Shown here: positions 17,418 to 25,353 of the stretch, piece by piece
How the letters are laid out: each line of letters starts with the position of its first letter
Numbering within the stretch: position 1 is the first letter of the stretch
DNA from: Humibacillus sp. DSM 29435
GTDB taxonomy: Bacteria > Actinomycetota > Actinomycetes > Actinomycetales > Dermatophilaceae
Direction of reading: 5' to 3'
Assembly: GCF_001758225.1 (NCBI RefSeq)
Contig: NZ_MAST01000001.1
Location: 1 to 64,000 of the forward strand
Length of the DNA: 64,000 nt
Translations under genes and position numbers: made by a program
Notes under the pieces: model-generated
The model's database searches: none
Seen by the model: only the letters and a program-made list of their open reading frames with translations
What the model was told of the DNA's origin: nothing

Positions 17418-18110
17418 GTGACGAGCGAGCGCAAGGAGCGGCTGAGCCCGCAGGTGGCCAAGCAGGTGCGCGCGATGATCATGACCGGCGAGATCGCCGG
17501 CTACGAGCGGCTGCGTACCGAGCGACTGGCCGAGCGCCTCAACGTCAGCGCGACCCCGGTCAGGGAGGCGTTGATGACGCTCGCGGGGGAGGGCTTCGTG
17601 ACCCTCTCGCCAGGACGCGGGTTCACTGCGGTGCCACTGACCCGTCGGGACCTGCAGGACGTCTATGACGTGCAGGCCTACATCTCAGGCGAGCTGGCGG
17701 CTCGGGCCGCGACCGAGCTCACCGACGACGACATCGCCGGGCTGTGGGAGCTGCAGCGCCAGATCGTGGCACTGGTCAACGAGGGTCGGCTCGAGGAGGC
17801 CCAGCGGGTCGACTTCGCCTGGCATCGCACCATCAACCGCGCGAGTCACGCGCCGAAGCTCATCTGGTACCTGCGGATGACGCAGGAGTACGTGCCCTTC
17901 GAGGCCTACGGCGCCATCCCCGGGTGGTCCCGCGCCGGCTGCGAGGGGCATCCGGCCGTGATGTTCGGGCTCGAGACCAGAGACCCGGTCGGCACCCGGG
18001 AGGCGATGGCGACCCACATCCGGCATGCGCGTTCGCTCGTGCTCGACCTGCTGGAGGCCAGAGGCCAGCTCTTCGACGAGACGCAGCCCCCGCGAGAGTC
18101 CGTAGAGTAG
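17418..18110 (+). CDS. GntR/FadR-family (FCD) transcriptional regulator
   Basis: A 230-aa regulator with an N-terminal winged helix (about residues 8-72, recognition helix region LNVSATPVREAL) and a C-terminal FCD domain with metal-type histidines in DFAWHRTINRAS and THIRHARS. Members usually repress catabolic operons and respond to an acid or acyl-CoA. Start GTG 17418 is preceded by AAAGGTGGAG; the open frame extends upstream without support. It is divergent from the CoA ligase operon and followed by another CoA ligase. The TTCTATAGAA sites on both sides make it the leading candidate for their ligand (inference). Confidence 0.88.
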   Translation: MTSERKERLSPQVAKQVRAMIMTGEIAGYERLRTERLAERLNVSATPVREALMTLAGEGFVTLSPGRGFTAVPLTRRDLQDVYDVQAYISGELAARAATELTDDDIAGLWELQRQIVALVNEGRLEEAQRVDFAWHRTINRASHAPKLIWYLRMTQEYVPFEAYGAIPGWSRAGCEGHPAVMFGLETRDPVGTREAMATHIRHARSLVLDLLEARGQLFDETQPPRESVE

Positions 18111-18130
18111 AGGTTCTCACTCGAGGGCCT

Positions 18131-18140
18131 TCTCTATAGA
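18131..18140. promoter_or_regulatory. Putative operator TCTCTATAGA
   Basis: Variant of the shared palindrome, 75 bp upstream of the perfect copy at 18206 and just after the GntR stop. Paired sites at this spacing could allow cooperative or looped binding. Confidence 0.45.
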
Positions 18141-18193
18141 TGGCGCCACACCGCGGTGGTCTCGCCGCAGGTTGGATCCGAGGAACTCAACCG

Positions 18194-18223
18194 TTGACCC
18201 CTGGTTTCTATAGAACCTAGGGT
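18194..18223 (+). promoter_or_regulatory. Promoter with perfect TTCTATAGAA operator; likely leaderless transcript
   Basis: TTGACC (18194-18199), 18-bp spacer, TAGGGT (18218-18223). The perfect palindrome TTCTATAGAA is at 18206-18215, inside the spacer. The -10 box ends 7 bp before ATG 18231, so the transcript would begin at or next to the start codon. Confidence 0.6.
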
Positions 18224-18230
18224 GAGCCAC

Positions 18231-19865
18231 ATGTCGACTACGCCTGCGCATCACCAACTCAGCTACGCGAGCGGCCCGGCCGACCTGCCGTTGATCGGAG
18301 AGACCATCGGCCAGCGTCTCGTGGCCGTGGCGCTCGAGTTCCCCGACCGGGAAGCGCTGGTGGACGTGCCCAGCGGCCGACGCTGGACCTACCGCGCCCT
18401 CGACACCGACGTCGACCGGCTCGCGTCCGGCTTGCTGGCGCTCGGGCTCGAGACCGGCGACCGGGTGGGCATCTGGGCGCCGAACGTGCCGGAGTGGGTG
18501 ATTGTGCAGTACGCGACCGCCAAGATCGGGGCGATCCTGGTGAACATCAACCCGGCCTACCAGGCCCCGGAGGCGGCCTACGTGCTCGAGCAGGCCGGCA
18601 TCCGACTGCTGATTGCCGCTCCGAGCCATCGATCGAGCGACTACGTCAGCATGATCGAGCAGATCCGCCCCGAGGCGGCCGCCCTGCGCGACGTGTTCGT
18701 CTTCGGCACCCCCGAGTGGGAGACGCTCGCGAACACCCCGGCCGACGTCGCTGCCGTGGCCGAGCGGCTCGCGACGCTCGACCGCGACGACGCCATCAAC
18801 ATCCAGTACACCAGCGGCACCACCGGGTTTCCCAAGGGCGCCACGCTCTCGCACCACAACATCCTCAACAACGGCTTTCTCGTCACCGAGGTGCAGCGCT
18901 TCACGGAGGTCGACCGGCTCTGTGTGCAGGTGCCCTTCTACCACTGCTTCGGCATGGTGATGGGAAACCTCGGGTCGATGGCCCACGGCAGCTGCGTCGT
19001 CATCCCGGCGCCGGCCTTCGACGCCGAGGCGACGATGGTCGCGATCGAGCAGGAGCGGTGCACGGCCATCTACGGCGTGCCGACGATGTACATCGCCATC
19101 CTCGAGCACCCCCGCTTCGCCGAGCACGACTTCAGCTCGCTGCGCACCGGCATCATGTCGGGTTCGCCGTGCCCGGCCGAGGTGATGCGGCGCGTGGTCG
19201 ACCTGATGCACCTCTCGCAGATCACCATCAGCTACGGCATGACCGAGACGTCTCCGGTCTCGACGCACACCTCGATCGACGCCTCGATCGAGCGACGAGT
19301 GTCGACGGTCGGCACGGTGCATCCGCACGTGGAGATCAAGCTCATCGACCCGGTCTCGGGGCTCACCGTGCCGGTCGGCTCACCAGGCGAGCTGTGTGCC
19401 CGGGGCTACCTGGTGATGAAGGGCTACTGGGAGGCGCCGGCGAAGACGGCCGAGGCAATCGACCCCAACGGGTGGATGCACACCGGTGATCTTGCGGTCA
19501 TGGACGACGAGGGCTACTTCCGCATCGTCGGACGCCTCAAGGACCTCGTCATCCGTGGCGGCGAGAACGTCTACCCGGTCGAGGTGGAGGAGTTTCTCTA
19601 CTCCCACCCCGACATCGTCGACGTGCAGGTCATCGGAGTTCCCGACGCGAAGTACGGCGAGGAGCTCTGCGCCTGGATCAGGATGCGGGAGGGCCGTGAG
19701 CCGATCACGGCCGAGTCGCTGCGGGCCTTCTGTGAGGGCAAGCTGGCCCGCTACAAGGTGCCCCGCTACGTGCACCTCACCGACGAGTTCCCGATGACGG
19801 TCACCGGCAAGATCCGCAAACGCGAGATGCGCGAGAGGTCGCCGGGCCTGCTCGGCCTCGGCTGA
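18231..19865 (+). CDS. AMP-forming acyl-CoA synthetase (FadD-like)
   Basis: A 544-aa ANL enzyme. Motifs: the P-loop [18 protein letters not shown], the motif [10 protein letters not shown], then [24 protein letters not shown] and the catalytic-lysine region [16 protein letters not shown] 18231 is preferred because of the promoter position; the in-frame GTG 18222 would lie within the -10 box. Resembles fatty-acid ligases acting on short to medium acids. It is single, convergent with the next gene, and shares the operator of the ligase operon, so both ligases probably serve one catabolic route. Confidence 0.9.
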   Translation: MSTTPAHHQLSYASGPADLPLIGETIGQRLVAVALEFPDREALVDVPSGRRWTYRALDTDVDRLASGLLALGLETGDRVGIWAPNVPEWVIVQYATAKIGAILVNINPAYQAPEAAYVLEQAGIRLLIAAPSHRSSDYVSMIEQIRPEAAALRDVFVFGTPEWETLANTPADVAAVAERLATLDRDDAINIQYTSGTTGFPKGATLSHHNILNNGFLVTEVQRFTEVDRLCVQVPFYHCFGMVMGNLGSMAHGSCVVIPAPAFDAEATMVAIEQERCTAIYGVPTMYIAILEHPRFAEHDFSSLRTGIMSGSPCPAEVMRRVVDLMHLSQITISYGMTETSPVSTHTSIDASIERRVSTVGTVHPHVEIKLIDPVSGLTVPVGSPGELCARGYLVMKGYWEAPAKTAEAIDPNGWMHTGDLAVMDDEGYFRIVGRLKDLVIRGGENVYPVEVEEFLYSHPDIVDVQVIGVPDAKYGEELCAWIRMREGREPITAESLRAFCEGKLARYKVPRYVHLTDEFPMTVTGKIRKREMRERSPGLLGLG

Positions 19866-19901
19866 CCCCCGCCGCCGGCCGGCACCTCTAGACCGGCATC
19901 C

Positions 19902-20942
19902 CTAGGCCGGCATCGAGGCCTTGGCGGCGTCGGCTGAACCCACGACCTTCTCGAGCGTGTTGATGCTGACGTGCGGCCACTGAGCCAGACCCGGCAGCCC
20001 GTCGCCGCGCGGCGAGAAGAAGTCGAGCACGGCGACCTGGAGGTACTGCAGGCGCAGTCGGGGGTGGCCCATGGCGTCGAGCTCTTCGAGCTCCTGGATC
20101 CAGAAGGTCGACCGCACGGAGTCTGCCTTGGCCTGGCGAACGACGAAGGGGATGTTGCTCACGCCACCGCTCTCGATCTCGGAGTCGACCATCAGCTCGG
20201 TCGTCTGCGTGATCTTCACCCCTTGGTTCGCCCGTCTGAGAAGTCGGTCGGGGCGGCTCGGGTCGAAGCCGGGGAAGCCCGCCTCGGTGCGGGTTCCGGC
20301 GAACGGGTGCTGACGGAAGTGATCGTAGGGAGCGAAGTAGGGGTCAGAGCCGATGTCCTGACGGATGCGACCGATGGGTAGCCCGTTGACCTTCGGGATC
20401 TCCGGCTTGCCGGGATGGACGCGACTGCGCCCCAGCGCGAGCAGCGTGTCGCCGTGCGGAACGGCGGCCAGGCGGGCGAGGTCGAGGTCGCCGCACTCGT
20501 TGAGCATGTGCAACAACAGCCCCGGCTCGTGGTGGATCGCCTGTCCGGCGCCGCCGGCCAGCCCGCTGACCGGGAAGTCCTCCGAGTCGCTCTGCGCGAT
20601 CATCTGCTCGTAGTCGAGGGTCACCACCAGCTGGTCGGTGGCCGTGGCGCCCGGCGGGTTGGCCATGATCCCACGGTTGGGCACCGCCTTGTCGACCAGC
20701 GTGAACTTCAGCTCCTCGGTGTACTCGTTGACCAACAGCCGATAGTGGGCCGGGCCATCGGCATACGGCAGGGCGATCATGTTCCAGCCCCGCTCCTGAC
20801 GGCCAGGCACGTTCCGCCAGGTGCCGGGCAGCAGCCGCAGCGGCCCGAGATCGGGGTCACCGGTCTGCGCGACCTCGACCCGGCGCCCGCGTTGCCTCAG
20901 CTCGTTGATCCGGGATGCCGGCATGGTGCTCGTCGTCGTCAT
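19902..20942 (-). CDS. Heme-binding/FABP-like hypothetical protein
   Basis: A 346-aa soluble protein. The segment LGPLRLLPGTWRN with GWNMIALPYA resembles the start of nitrobindin/FABP-like beta-barrel proteins (THAP4/DUF1794 type), but the sequence is about twice the length of those and the family assignment is tentative. Ends HVSINTLEKVVGSADAAKA. ATG 20942 has AGGAGG 7 nt upstream. No signal peptide, cysteine motif or membrane helix. It is convergent with the CoA synthetase and does not share its operator. Confidence 0.6.
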   Translation of the reverse strand: MTTTSTMPASRINELRQRGRRVEVAQTGDPDLGPLRLLPGTWRNVPGRQERGWNMIALPYADGPAHYRLLVNEYTEELKFTLVDKAVPNRGIMANPPGATATDQLVVTLDYEQMIAQSDSEDFPVSGLAGGAGQAIHHEPGLLLHMLNECGDLDLARLAAVPHGDTLLALGRSRVHPGKPEIPKVNGLPIGRIRQDIGSDPYFAPYDHFRQHPFAGTRTEAGFPGFDPSRPDRLLRRANQGVKITQTTELMVDSEIESGGVSNIPFVVRQAKADSVRSTFWIQELEELDAMGHPRLRLQYLQVAVLDFFSPRGDGLPGLAQWPHVSINTLEKVVGSADAAKASMPA

Positions 20943-21006
20943 GGCTGGTCCTCCTGTGGTGGGGGCGCTCGGCTGAACGTCTCACCACCAAGGAGGTATC
21001 AAAACC

Positions 21007-21183
21007 ATGGCTGATACCAGTCACCGCACCCGCACCCGCACCCGCACTCGCGAACGCCCACCACATCGCGCCCGCATGGGCGGGACCACCGGTAGTCAAC
21101 CAGTGGTGGAGTCGCTGACGATCCGATCGAACACCTGCATCTCACTGACGGGCACCCACAGCCGTACGGGACGAGAGTCGTAG
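21007..21183 (+). CDS. Candidate 58-aa Arg/Thr-rich small ORF
   Basis: ATG 21007 lies 9 nt after AAGGAGGT, an almost complete anti-16S match. The peptide begins MADTSHRTRTRTRTRERPP. The ribosome site is partly inside a 7-bp inverted repeat (GGTATCA 20995-21001, TGATACC 21012-21018) that could hide the start. The 3' half overlaps the antisense end of the PH-domain gene. Codon use is atypical and no homologue is recognised; may be chance. Confidence 0.25.
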   Translation: MADTSHRTRTRTRTRERPPHRARMGGTTGSQPVVESLTIRSNTCISLTGTHSRTGRES

Positions 21184-22604
21184 ATGCCCAGGCACAGCAG
21201 CCCGAGCGACCTGCCCCGGAACCACGAGACGGAGTACGACTCGGCAACGTAGACCGACTCGCACGGCAACGCGTAGTGGGTCACCCAGACGAACCCGCGT
21301 CGATAGCTGACCACCCCCTGCTCGTCGATGGATGCCGCCGCCCAGCTGTAGTTCGCGGCCACGAGCAGGGCCGTGGCGGTGACGAGCATCCAGCCGGCCG
21401 CGAGGAACACGGGTGCTTCGCGAACCAGCACGCCGACCAGGGCAAGCAGGGCCACTCCGAAGACCGCCATGGCCCACCCGAGCGGTCGGGGCATGGCGTC
21501 GGGGCGATACAGGGCGGCGACATAGCGCGGGAACTGCGTCTCCAGGCCCGAACGTACGGATGAAAGCCGTACGGCGGGAAACACGATGTTGGAGGCGATG
21601 CGGTCACCAGACTGTCGGGATGCGAACCGGAGTCGGGCGAACCCCGTGGCGCGCATCAGCGGGTTCTGCTGCACCTTCAGTCCGGCCACCTGCGCGCGAC
21701 TCAGCTGCCGGGACTCGTCTGACAGCCAGCCGCCTGTCATTGCGTAACCGTCGTCGCGGTCGTGCACCTCGAAGCGTCGGAACCGTAGCCATGCCACGGC
21801 CACGCCGAACGTCACGGCCGCAGGTGCAGCGGCGATGAGCATGACCAGGATGAGCAGCGGGAGGGGGAGGTCGAGGTTGGGCAGCGTCAGAGGAGTGTTG
21901 GAAAGAGAAAGAACGTCGGCAATGTTGCCGTAGAGCCCGATGAGGAAGGGAACGACGAGCACGAACTGTCCGTAGGTCACCGAGAGCACCAGGAAGTCGC
22001 GAGGTCGGATGCGGTAGAGCAGTGTTGCCTTGGCCGGATCATCCACGAGCCCTGCCCCCGGCTCGCGCAGATCAACGCCGTCACCTGGACGAACCTCAAC
22101 TCCGGCAGCCGCCGCATCGCGGCCGGCCACGACCTCAGAGGCGTGACCGCGGGTGCGGCTGCGCGCAAAGTCCCGTTCGAAACCGGCCGCCGTACGCGGT
22201 GTGACGGCCTCGATGATCAGTGTTGGCCGCGCCACGGAACCGACTCCGATGATCACCTTGCTGCACCCCAGGAGGCGCGCGACAGGCGACCGCGAAACCT
22301 GGATCGAGACCACCTCCCCCCACCCGAGCGACACCGCGCGCCGCACGAGAAGGCCTTTGCGGTAGATGATGCCGGCGGCGCCGACAGAGAACCTCGTGAA
22401 CCACCATTCGAAGAGGAGCCCCGCCACGGCGAGTACGGCGATCGTGAGCGCGATGGCATCGATCGGCACTCCCAACCATGTCTGCCACCGGGTGCGGATC
22501 GCGAACCAGGCGATCGCAGTGGGAACGATGAACCCGGCTGACTCAGCGAGTCGGACCACGAGCATCAGGGGGCTGTTGCGGTGCAACGTCGGCGGGTCGG
22601 TCAC
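21096..22604 (-). CDS. YdbT-like protein with repeated bacterial PH domains
   Basis: A 502-aa membrane protein with about six hydrophobic segments and three bPH2-type domains, the standard YdbT layout. Domain starts are seen at RFSVGAAGIIYRKGLLVRRA, RRFEVHDRDDGYAMTGGW and ASIDEQGVVSYRRGFVWV. The real start is GTG 22604, which overlaps the stop of the upstream gene (GTGA); the longer open frame overlaps that gene and is not used. The pair corresponds to YdbS-YdbT of Bacillus, implicated in bacteriocin resistance; the role here is unknown. Confidence 0.85.
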   Translation of the reverse strand: MTDPPTLHRNSPLMLVVRLAESAGFIVPTAIAWFAIRTRWQTWLGVPIDAIALTIAVLAVAGLLFEWWFTRFSVGAAGIIYRKGLLVRRAVSLGWGEVVSIQVSRSPVARLLGCSKVIIGVGSVARPTLIIEAVTPRTAAGFERDFARSRTRGHASEVVAGRDAAAAGVEVRPGDGVDLREPGAGLVDDPAKATLLYRIRPRDFLVLSVTYGQFVLVVPFLIGLYGNIADVLSLSNTPLTLPNLDLPLPLLILVMLIAAAPAAVTFGVAVAWLRFRRFEVHDRDDGYAMTGGWLSDESRQLSRAQVAGLKVQQNPLMRATGFARLRFASRQSGDRIASNIVFPAVRLSSVRSGLETQFPRYVAALYRPDAMPRPLGWAMAVFGVALLALVGVLVREAPVFLAAGWMLVTATALLVAANYSWAAASIDEQGVVSYRRGFVWVTHYALPCESVYVAESYSVSWFRGRSLGLLCLGIYDSRPVRLWVPVSEMQVFDRIVSDSTTG

Positions 22605-23134
22605 GGAGAGCGCTCGCGAATGGCTCGCTCGAACCGCTCGGCCTCGTTCTTGTCGATGGGACCGACTGCGGCAGACTCGATGATGGTTCCCGCCCGTACC
22701 GTGTAGAGGCCGAACCACCGCAGGAGCGGACCTTGGCGGGCTTCGATGTAGAGGATTCGTGACAGCGGGTAGGCGCGTCGGCGTCGGAAGAGCCGACCGC
22801 GCTCGATCAGGAGCGATTCGGCGGTGAGCGTGTAGCGGTAGTAGCGGTACCGGCGGGGGATGAGCACGGCGGCGTCGAACAGGGTGCAGGCGAGGCCGAG
22901 CCCCAGGGCTCCCCGGACCCAACCACTCCACGGGGACGTCGGCCAGGCGGTCTGGACCGAGACCACGACAAGCGCGACGAGCACGAGGGCCAGCACGGCG
23001 TTCTCGACCTGCCAGAACAGCACCGAACGTGGGTGCAGCTGCCGGCTCTGATGGTCGGCGGCCAGTGGTGGCTCATCCGGCTGGGGGCGACCGGCACCAA
23101 CCGGGTCCACGTCGAGCTGGTGATCTGGCGTCAC
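22601..23134 (-). CDS. YdbS-like single PH-domain membrane protein
   Basis: A 177-aa protein with two membrane helices (about 44-62 and 70-92) and one bPH2 domain (RYYRYTLTAESLLIERGRLFRR onward to 170). GTG start at 23134, 12 bp after the stop of the upstream membrane gene. Stop overlaps the YdbT-like start by 4 bp, so the two are translationally coupled and probably form one membrane complex. Confidence 0.82.
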   Translation of the reverse strand: MTPDHQLDVDPVGAGRPQPDEPPLAADHQSRQLHPRSVLFWQVENAVLALVLVALVVVSVQTAWPTSPWSGWVRGALGLGLACTLFDAAVLIPRRYRYYRYTLTAESLLIERGRLFRRRRAYPLSRILYIEARQGPLLRWFGLYTVRAGTIIESAAVGPIDKNEAERFERAIRERSP

Positions 23135-23146
23135 GGAACCGGGTCT

Positions 23147-23437
23147 TCAGGAGCTGGGGTCGGCAAGGGTGGAGACGGTAACCGCCTGGGCCCGGGTTCG
23201 GGTCTGGCGCCCGTCGAACCAGATCCAGAGCAGCAGGAGTAGCCCCGCCGCCGAGACGACCAAGGGTCGACCGGTCTCGATCTTGCCCATGAACAGGAGG
23301 ATCGCGACGGCTGCGACCCAGAGTGTCGGCGCGATGGCACCGGTCCACGACGGCCCCCGTCGACCAGCAAGCATCTGCAGGCCTAGGACGGCAAGCACGA
23401 CGACGGTGATGAGGGCCAGAGCCACGTTCGGAGACAC
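23147..23437 (-). CDS. 96-aa membrane protein of unknown function
   Basis: Starts at GTG 23437 behind GAAAGGA. Three hydrophobic segments (about 3-22, 33-50, 55-72), then a charged C-terminus. First gene of the three-gene PH-domain operon. The family is not recognised; function may be connected with the PH pair. Confidence 0.65.
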   Translation of the reverse strand: MSPNVALALITVVVLAVLGLQMLAGRRGPSWTGAIAPTLWVAAVAILLFMGKIETGRPLVVSAAGLLLLLWIWFDGRQTRTRAQAVTVSTLADPSS

Positions 23438-23774
23438 GATGTTCCTTTCGGTATGAAGATGATCTCGCACCCGTGCCAATGTCCCTAGCCGGGACGCTGG
23501 CGCGGCAAGGGTCGGCGTGCGACGTCTGGGCCGAGAGGTGCCACCGAGGGCGCTCGGGAGTGTGCCGAGGAGCGGCGAGGAGCCGGAGGCAGTTCTTCCA
23601 GCTCGGATGCCGTGTCACAAGTCACAGATCCTCAAGTGGTCGAGCTCCGGCTACACGATCGCCGAGATCGTCATCTTCATCGCTCGAGCCCTCGGGTACT
23701 GAGCGACCGCTCAAACGTGAAAGGCCGATGAGGATGAGCTTGACGTGGGCGTCCGTGTCCTGTGCTGCACGGAA
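23438..23774. other. Gene-free intergenic stretch
   Basis: About 340 bp between the PH operon and the FmdB-like gene. Only short frames without a recognisable domain are open. Nothing else seen. Confidence 0.5.
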
Positions 23775-23810
23775 GAGGGCCCCAGACCACCCTTCGTGGC
23801 TGGGGCCCTC
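23775..23810 (-). terminator. Terminator of the FmdB-like gene
   Basis: Perfect 11-bp stem GAGGGCCCCAG (23775-23785) and CTGGGGCCCTC (23800-23810) with a 14-nt loop, directly downstream of the minus-strand gene that ends at 23834. Confidence 0.75.
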
Positions 23811-23833
23811 GAGGCCGTACTCGGCGTTCCGAG

Positions 23834-24286
23834 TCAGTCGCCCTCGGGGCTCGGTGACGCCGATGACGGTTGCGTGCGCGCCTGGGAGGCCTGCGCCATG
23901 CCCACCGAGGCGTCGCCAGTCGTGGCGCTGCGAGCAGCAAGCTCCCGATAGGTCAGGGCCTTGCCCTCGAAGACCCCCTCGTGCGAGGCGACGGCCTCGC
24001 GGCGGGTCAGGTGCTCGGGGTTGCGCGCCTCGAACGACTGGCGCTGCTCGACCTTGCGCCGCCAGTGCGTGATGGCGTCCTTGTTGCCGCCCCCGAGCCC
24101 GTCCCAGGAGGTCGGGGCCGCGTCGTAGGACTCCGGCGCCGAGACGCCACCGATCCGAGCGATCCGACTCGGCACCCGCCTCGTCTCGCTGCCGCACGCC
24201 GGGCAGGTCGGGTTGGGGGTGCGCCACGACGCCACGAGCTTCTCGAAGCGGTGACCGCAGTCACCCTTGTAGTCATAGATCGGCAT
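23834..24286 (-). CDS. FmdB-family zinc-ribbon protein with altered first knuckle
   Basis: A 150-aa protein opening MPIYDYKGDCGHRFEKL and continuing PTCPACGSE, the FmdB regulatory ribbon layout. The first knuckle normally reads CxxCG; here one residue is missing and only the second Cys (residue 10) remains, so classical four-cysteine zinc binding is doubtful. Beyond residue 50 the protein is helical and charged, ending in a Ser-rich tail. FmdB-like proteins are often small and of unknown function. Confidence 0.7.
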   Translation of the reverse strand: MPIYDYKGDCGHRFEKLVASWRTPNPTCPACGSETRRVPSRIARIGGVSAPESYDAAPTSWDGLGGGNKDAITHWRRKVEQRQSFEARNPEHLTRREAVASHEGVFEGKALTYRELAARSATTGDASVGMAQASQARTQPSSASPSPEGD

Positions 24287-24342
24287 GACTGGCCTCCTCG
24301 GGATCGGTCACATCGTCGGTCGCAGCGTCGGCTAGCACTTGG

Positions 24343-25164
24343 TCACGTGTAGCTGTTGCCGACGCCTGTCTTGAGCGTCTTGATCTGCTCGGGGTCATGG
24401 CCGAAGACGACCGTGGCGTTGGTGGCCTCGGCGATGGTGCGGATCTTGTCGACGGAAGCGAACCACGCGACGGTGTCGTAGACGATGCCGGCGGCGACCG
24501 CGGGCGGGCCGTAGCTCTCGCTACGGTAGAGCGAGTCGGACGCGAAGATCATCGTGCCCTCGTCGGCGAGGTCGACCTTGAGGGCGAGCGTGCCCCAGGT
24601 GTGACCGGGAGTCTGCAAAATCGTCACGCCGGGCATGATCTCGGTGTCCGCGCCGATCGTGTCGAGGGGCAGGCCGTCGTAGTCGCCCTTGATGTGGGCA
24701 CCGAGGTTGTAGCCGTCGAAGCTGAGGGCGCCCTTCTTCTCCTTCTCGTCGACGATGATCTTCGTGTCGGTGCCGGCCCAGAGCTGGGCGTTGGCGGCGT
24801 GGTCGAGGTGCAGGTGCGACAGCACGAGGTAGTCGAGGTCACCCGGCTCGATCTCGAGCTGCTTGAGGCGGCTGTCGAGCCACTGGTCCTCGGTCACGGT
24901 GTCGATGGGGAAGAAGTCGTTGAACCCAGGGGGCGCCCAGCGCTGCTCCCAGTCTCGCGGAACGCCGGCATCCCAGAGCATCTTCTGGCCGTTCGGGTGC
25001 TCGATGTAGACGACGTGGGTGGGCAGCTCGACCCAGTCCCGCTTCACCTCGGTGCCGCCTGACCGGCTCAGCATTTTGCTCGGGGCGATGAGCAGCCATG
25101 TGAGGTCGGCGTGCATCGCACCGGTCGGAAGGATGGTCACCTTGATCTTGTCGGCGTCCGACAT
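24343..25164 (-). CDS. Metallo-beta-lactamase-fold hydrolase, AHL lactonase-like
   Basis: A 273-aa hydrolase with the dinuclear zinc motif SHLHLDHAAN, a downstream TPGHTWGT histidine and ASDSLY aspartate, then GHDP near the end. This layout is that of N-acyl-homoserine lactonases (AiiA/AttM family) and related lactone hydrolases. ATG 25164 (MSDADKIK) is used; an upstream GTG at 25176 is possible. Divergent from the aldehyde dehydrogenase operon. Its promoter carries the TTCTATAGAA-type site, so it is more likely part of the catabolic regulon, opening a lactone, than a quorum-quenching enzyme (inference). Confidence 0.85.
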   Translation of the reverse strand: MSDADKIKVTILPTGAMHADLTWLLIAPSKMLSRSGGTEVKRDWVELPTHVVYIEHPNGQKMLWDAGVPRDWEQRWAPPGFNDFFPIDTVTEDQWLDSRLKQLEIEPGDLDYLVLSHLHLDHAANAQLWAGTDTKIIVDEKEKKGALSFDGYNLGAHIKGDYDGLPLDTIGADTEIMPGVTILQTPGHTWGTLALKVDLADEGTMIFASDSLYRSESYGPPAVAAGIVYDTVAWFASVDKIRTIAEATNATVVFGHDPEQIKTLKTGVGNSYT

Positions 25165-25204
25165 GTCATCAATCACCTTTCGTCGTTGAAGGGCTTGCGC
25201 CTCC

Positions 25205-25234
25205 ATCGTGCCGTGTCTATAGAATAACCGTCAA
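25205..25234 (-). promoter_or_regulatory. Promoter of the lactonase-like gene with operator
   Basis: On the minus strand TTGACG (25234-25229), 18-bp spacer, CACGAT (25210-25205). The spacer contains TTCTATAGAC (plus strand GTCTATAGAA, 25215-25224), one base from the perfect palindrome at 18206. The -10 is weak. Confidence 0.55.
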
Positions 25235-25353
25235 TGGTCAGGCTCAAGAATTATGGCGTAGGCCCCTCTTTAGGCCTGTCGGGCACTCCTGTCCGGCGAT
25301 GACGACGAGGCTGGATGAGCGCCCGATTAACCTGCAATCTGAGGAGTGAAACC

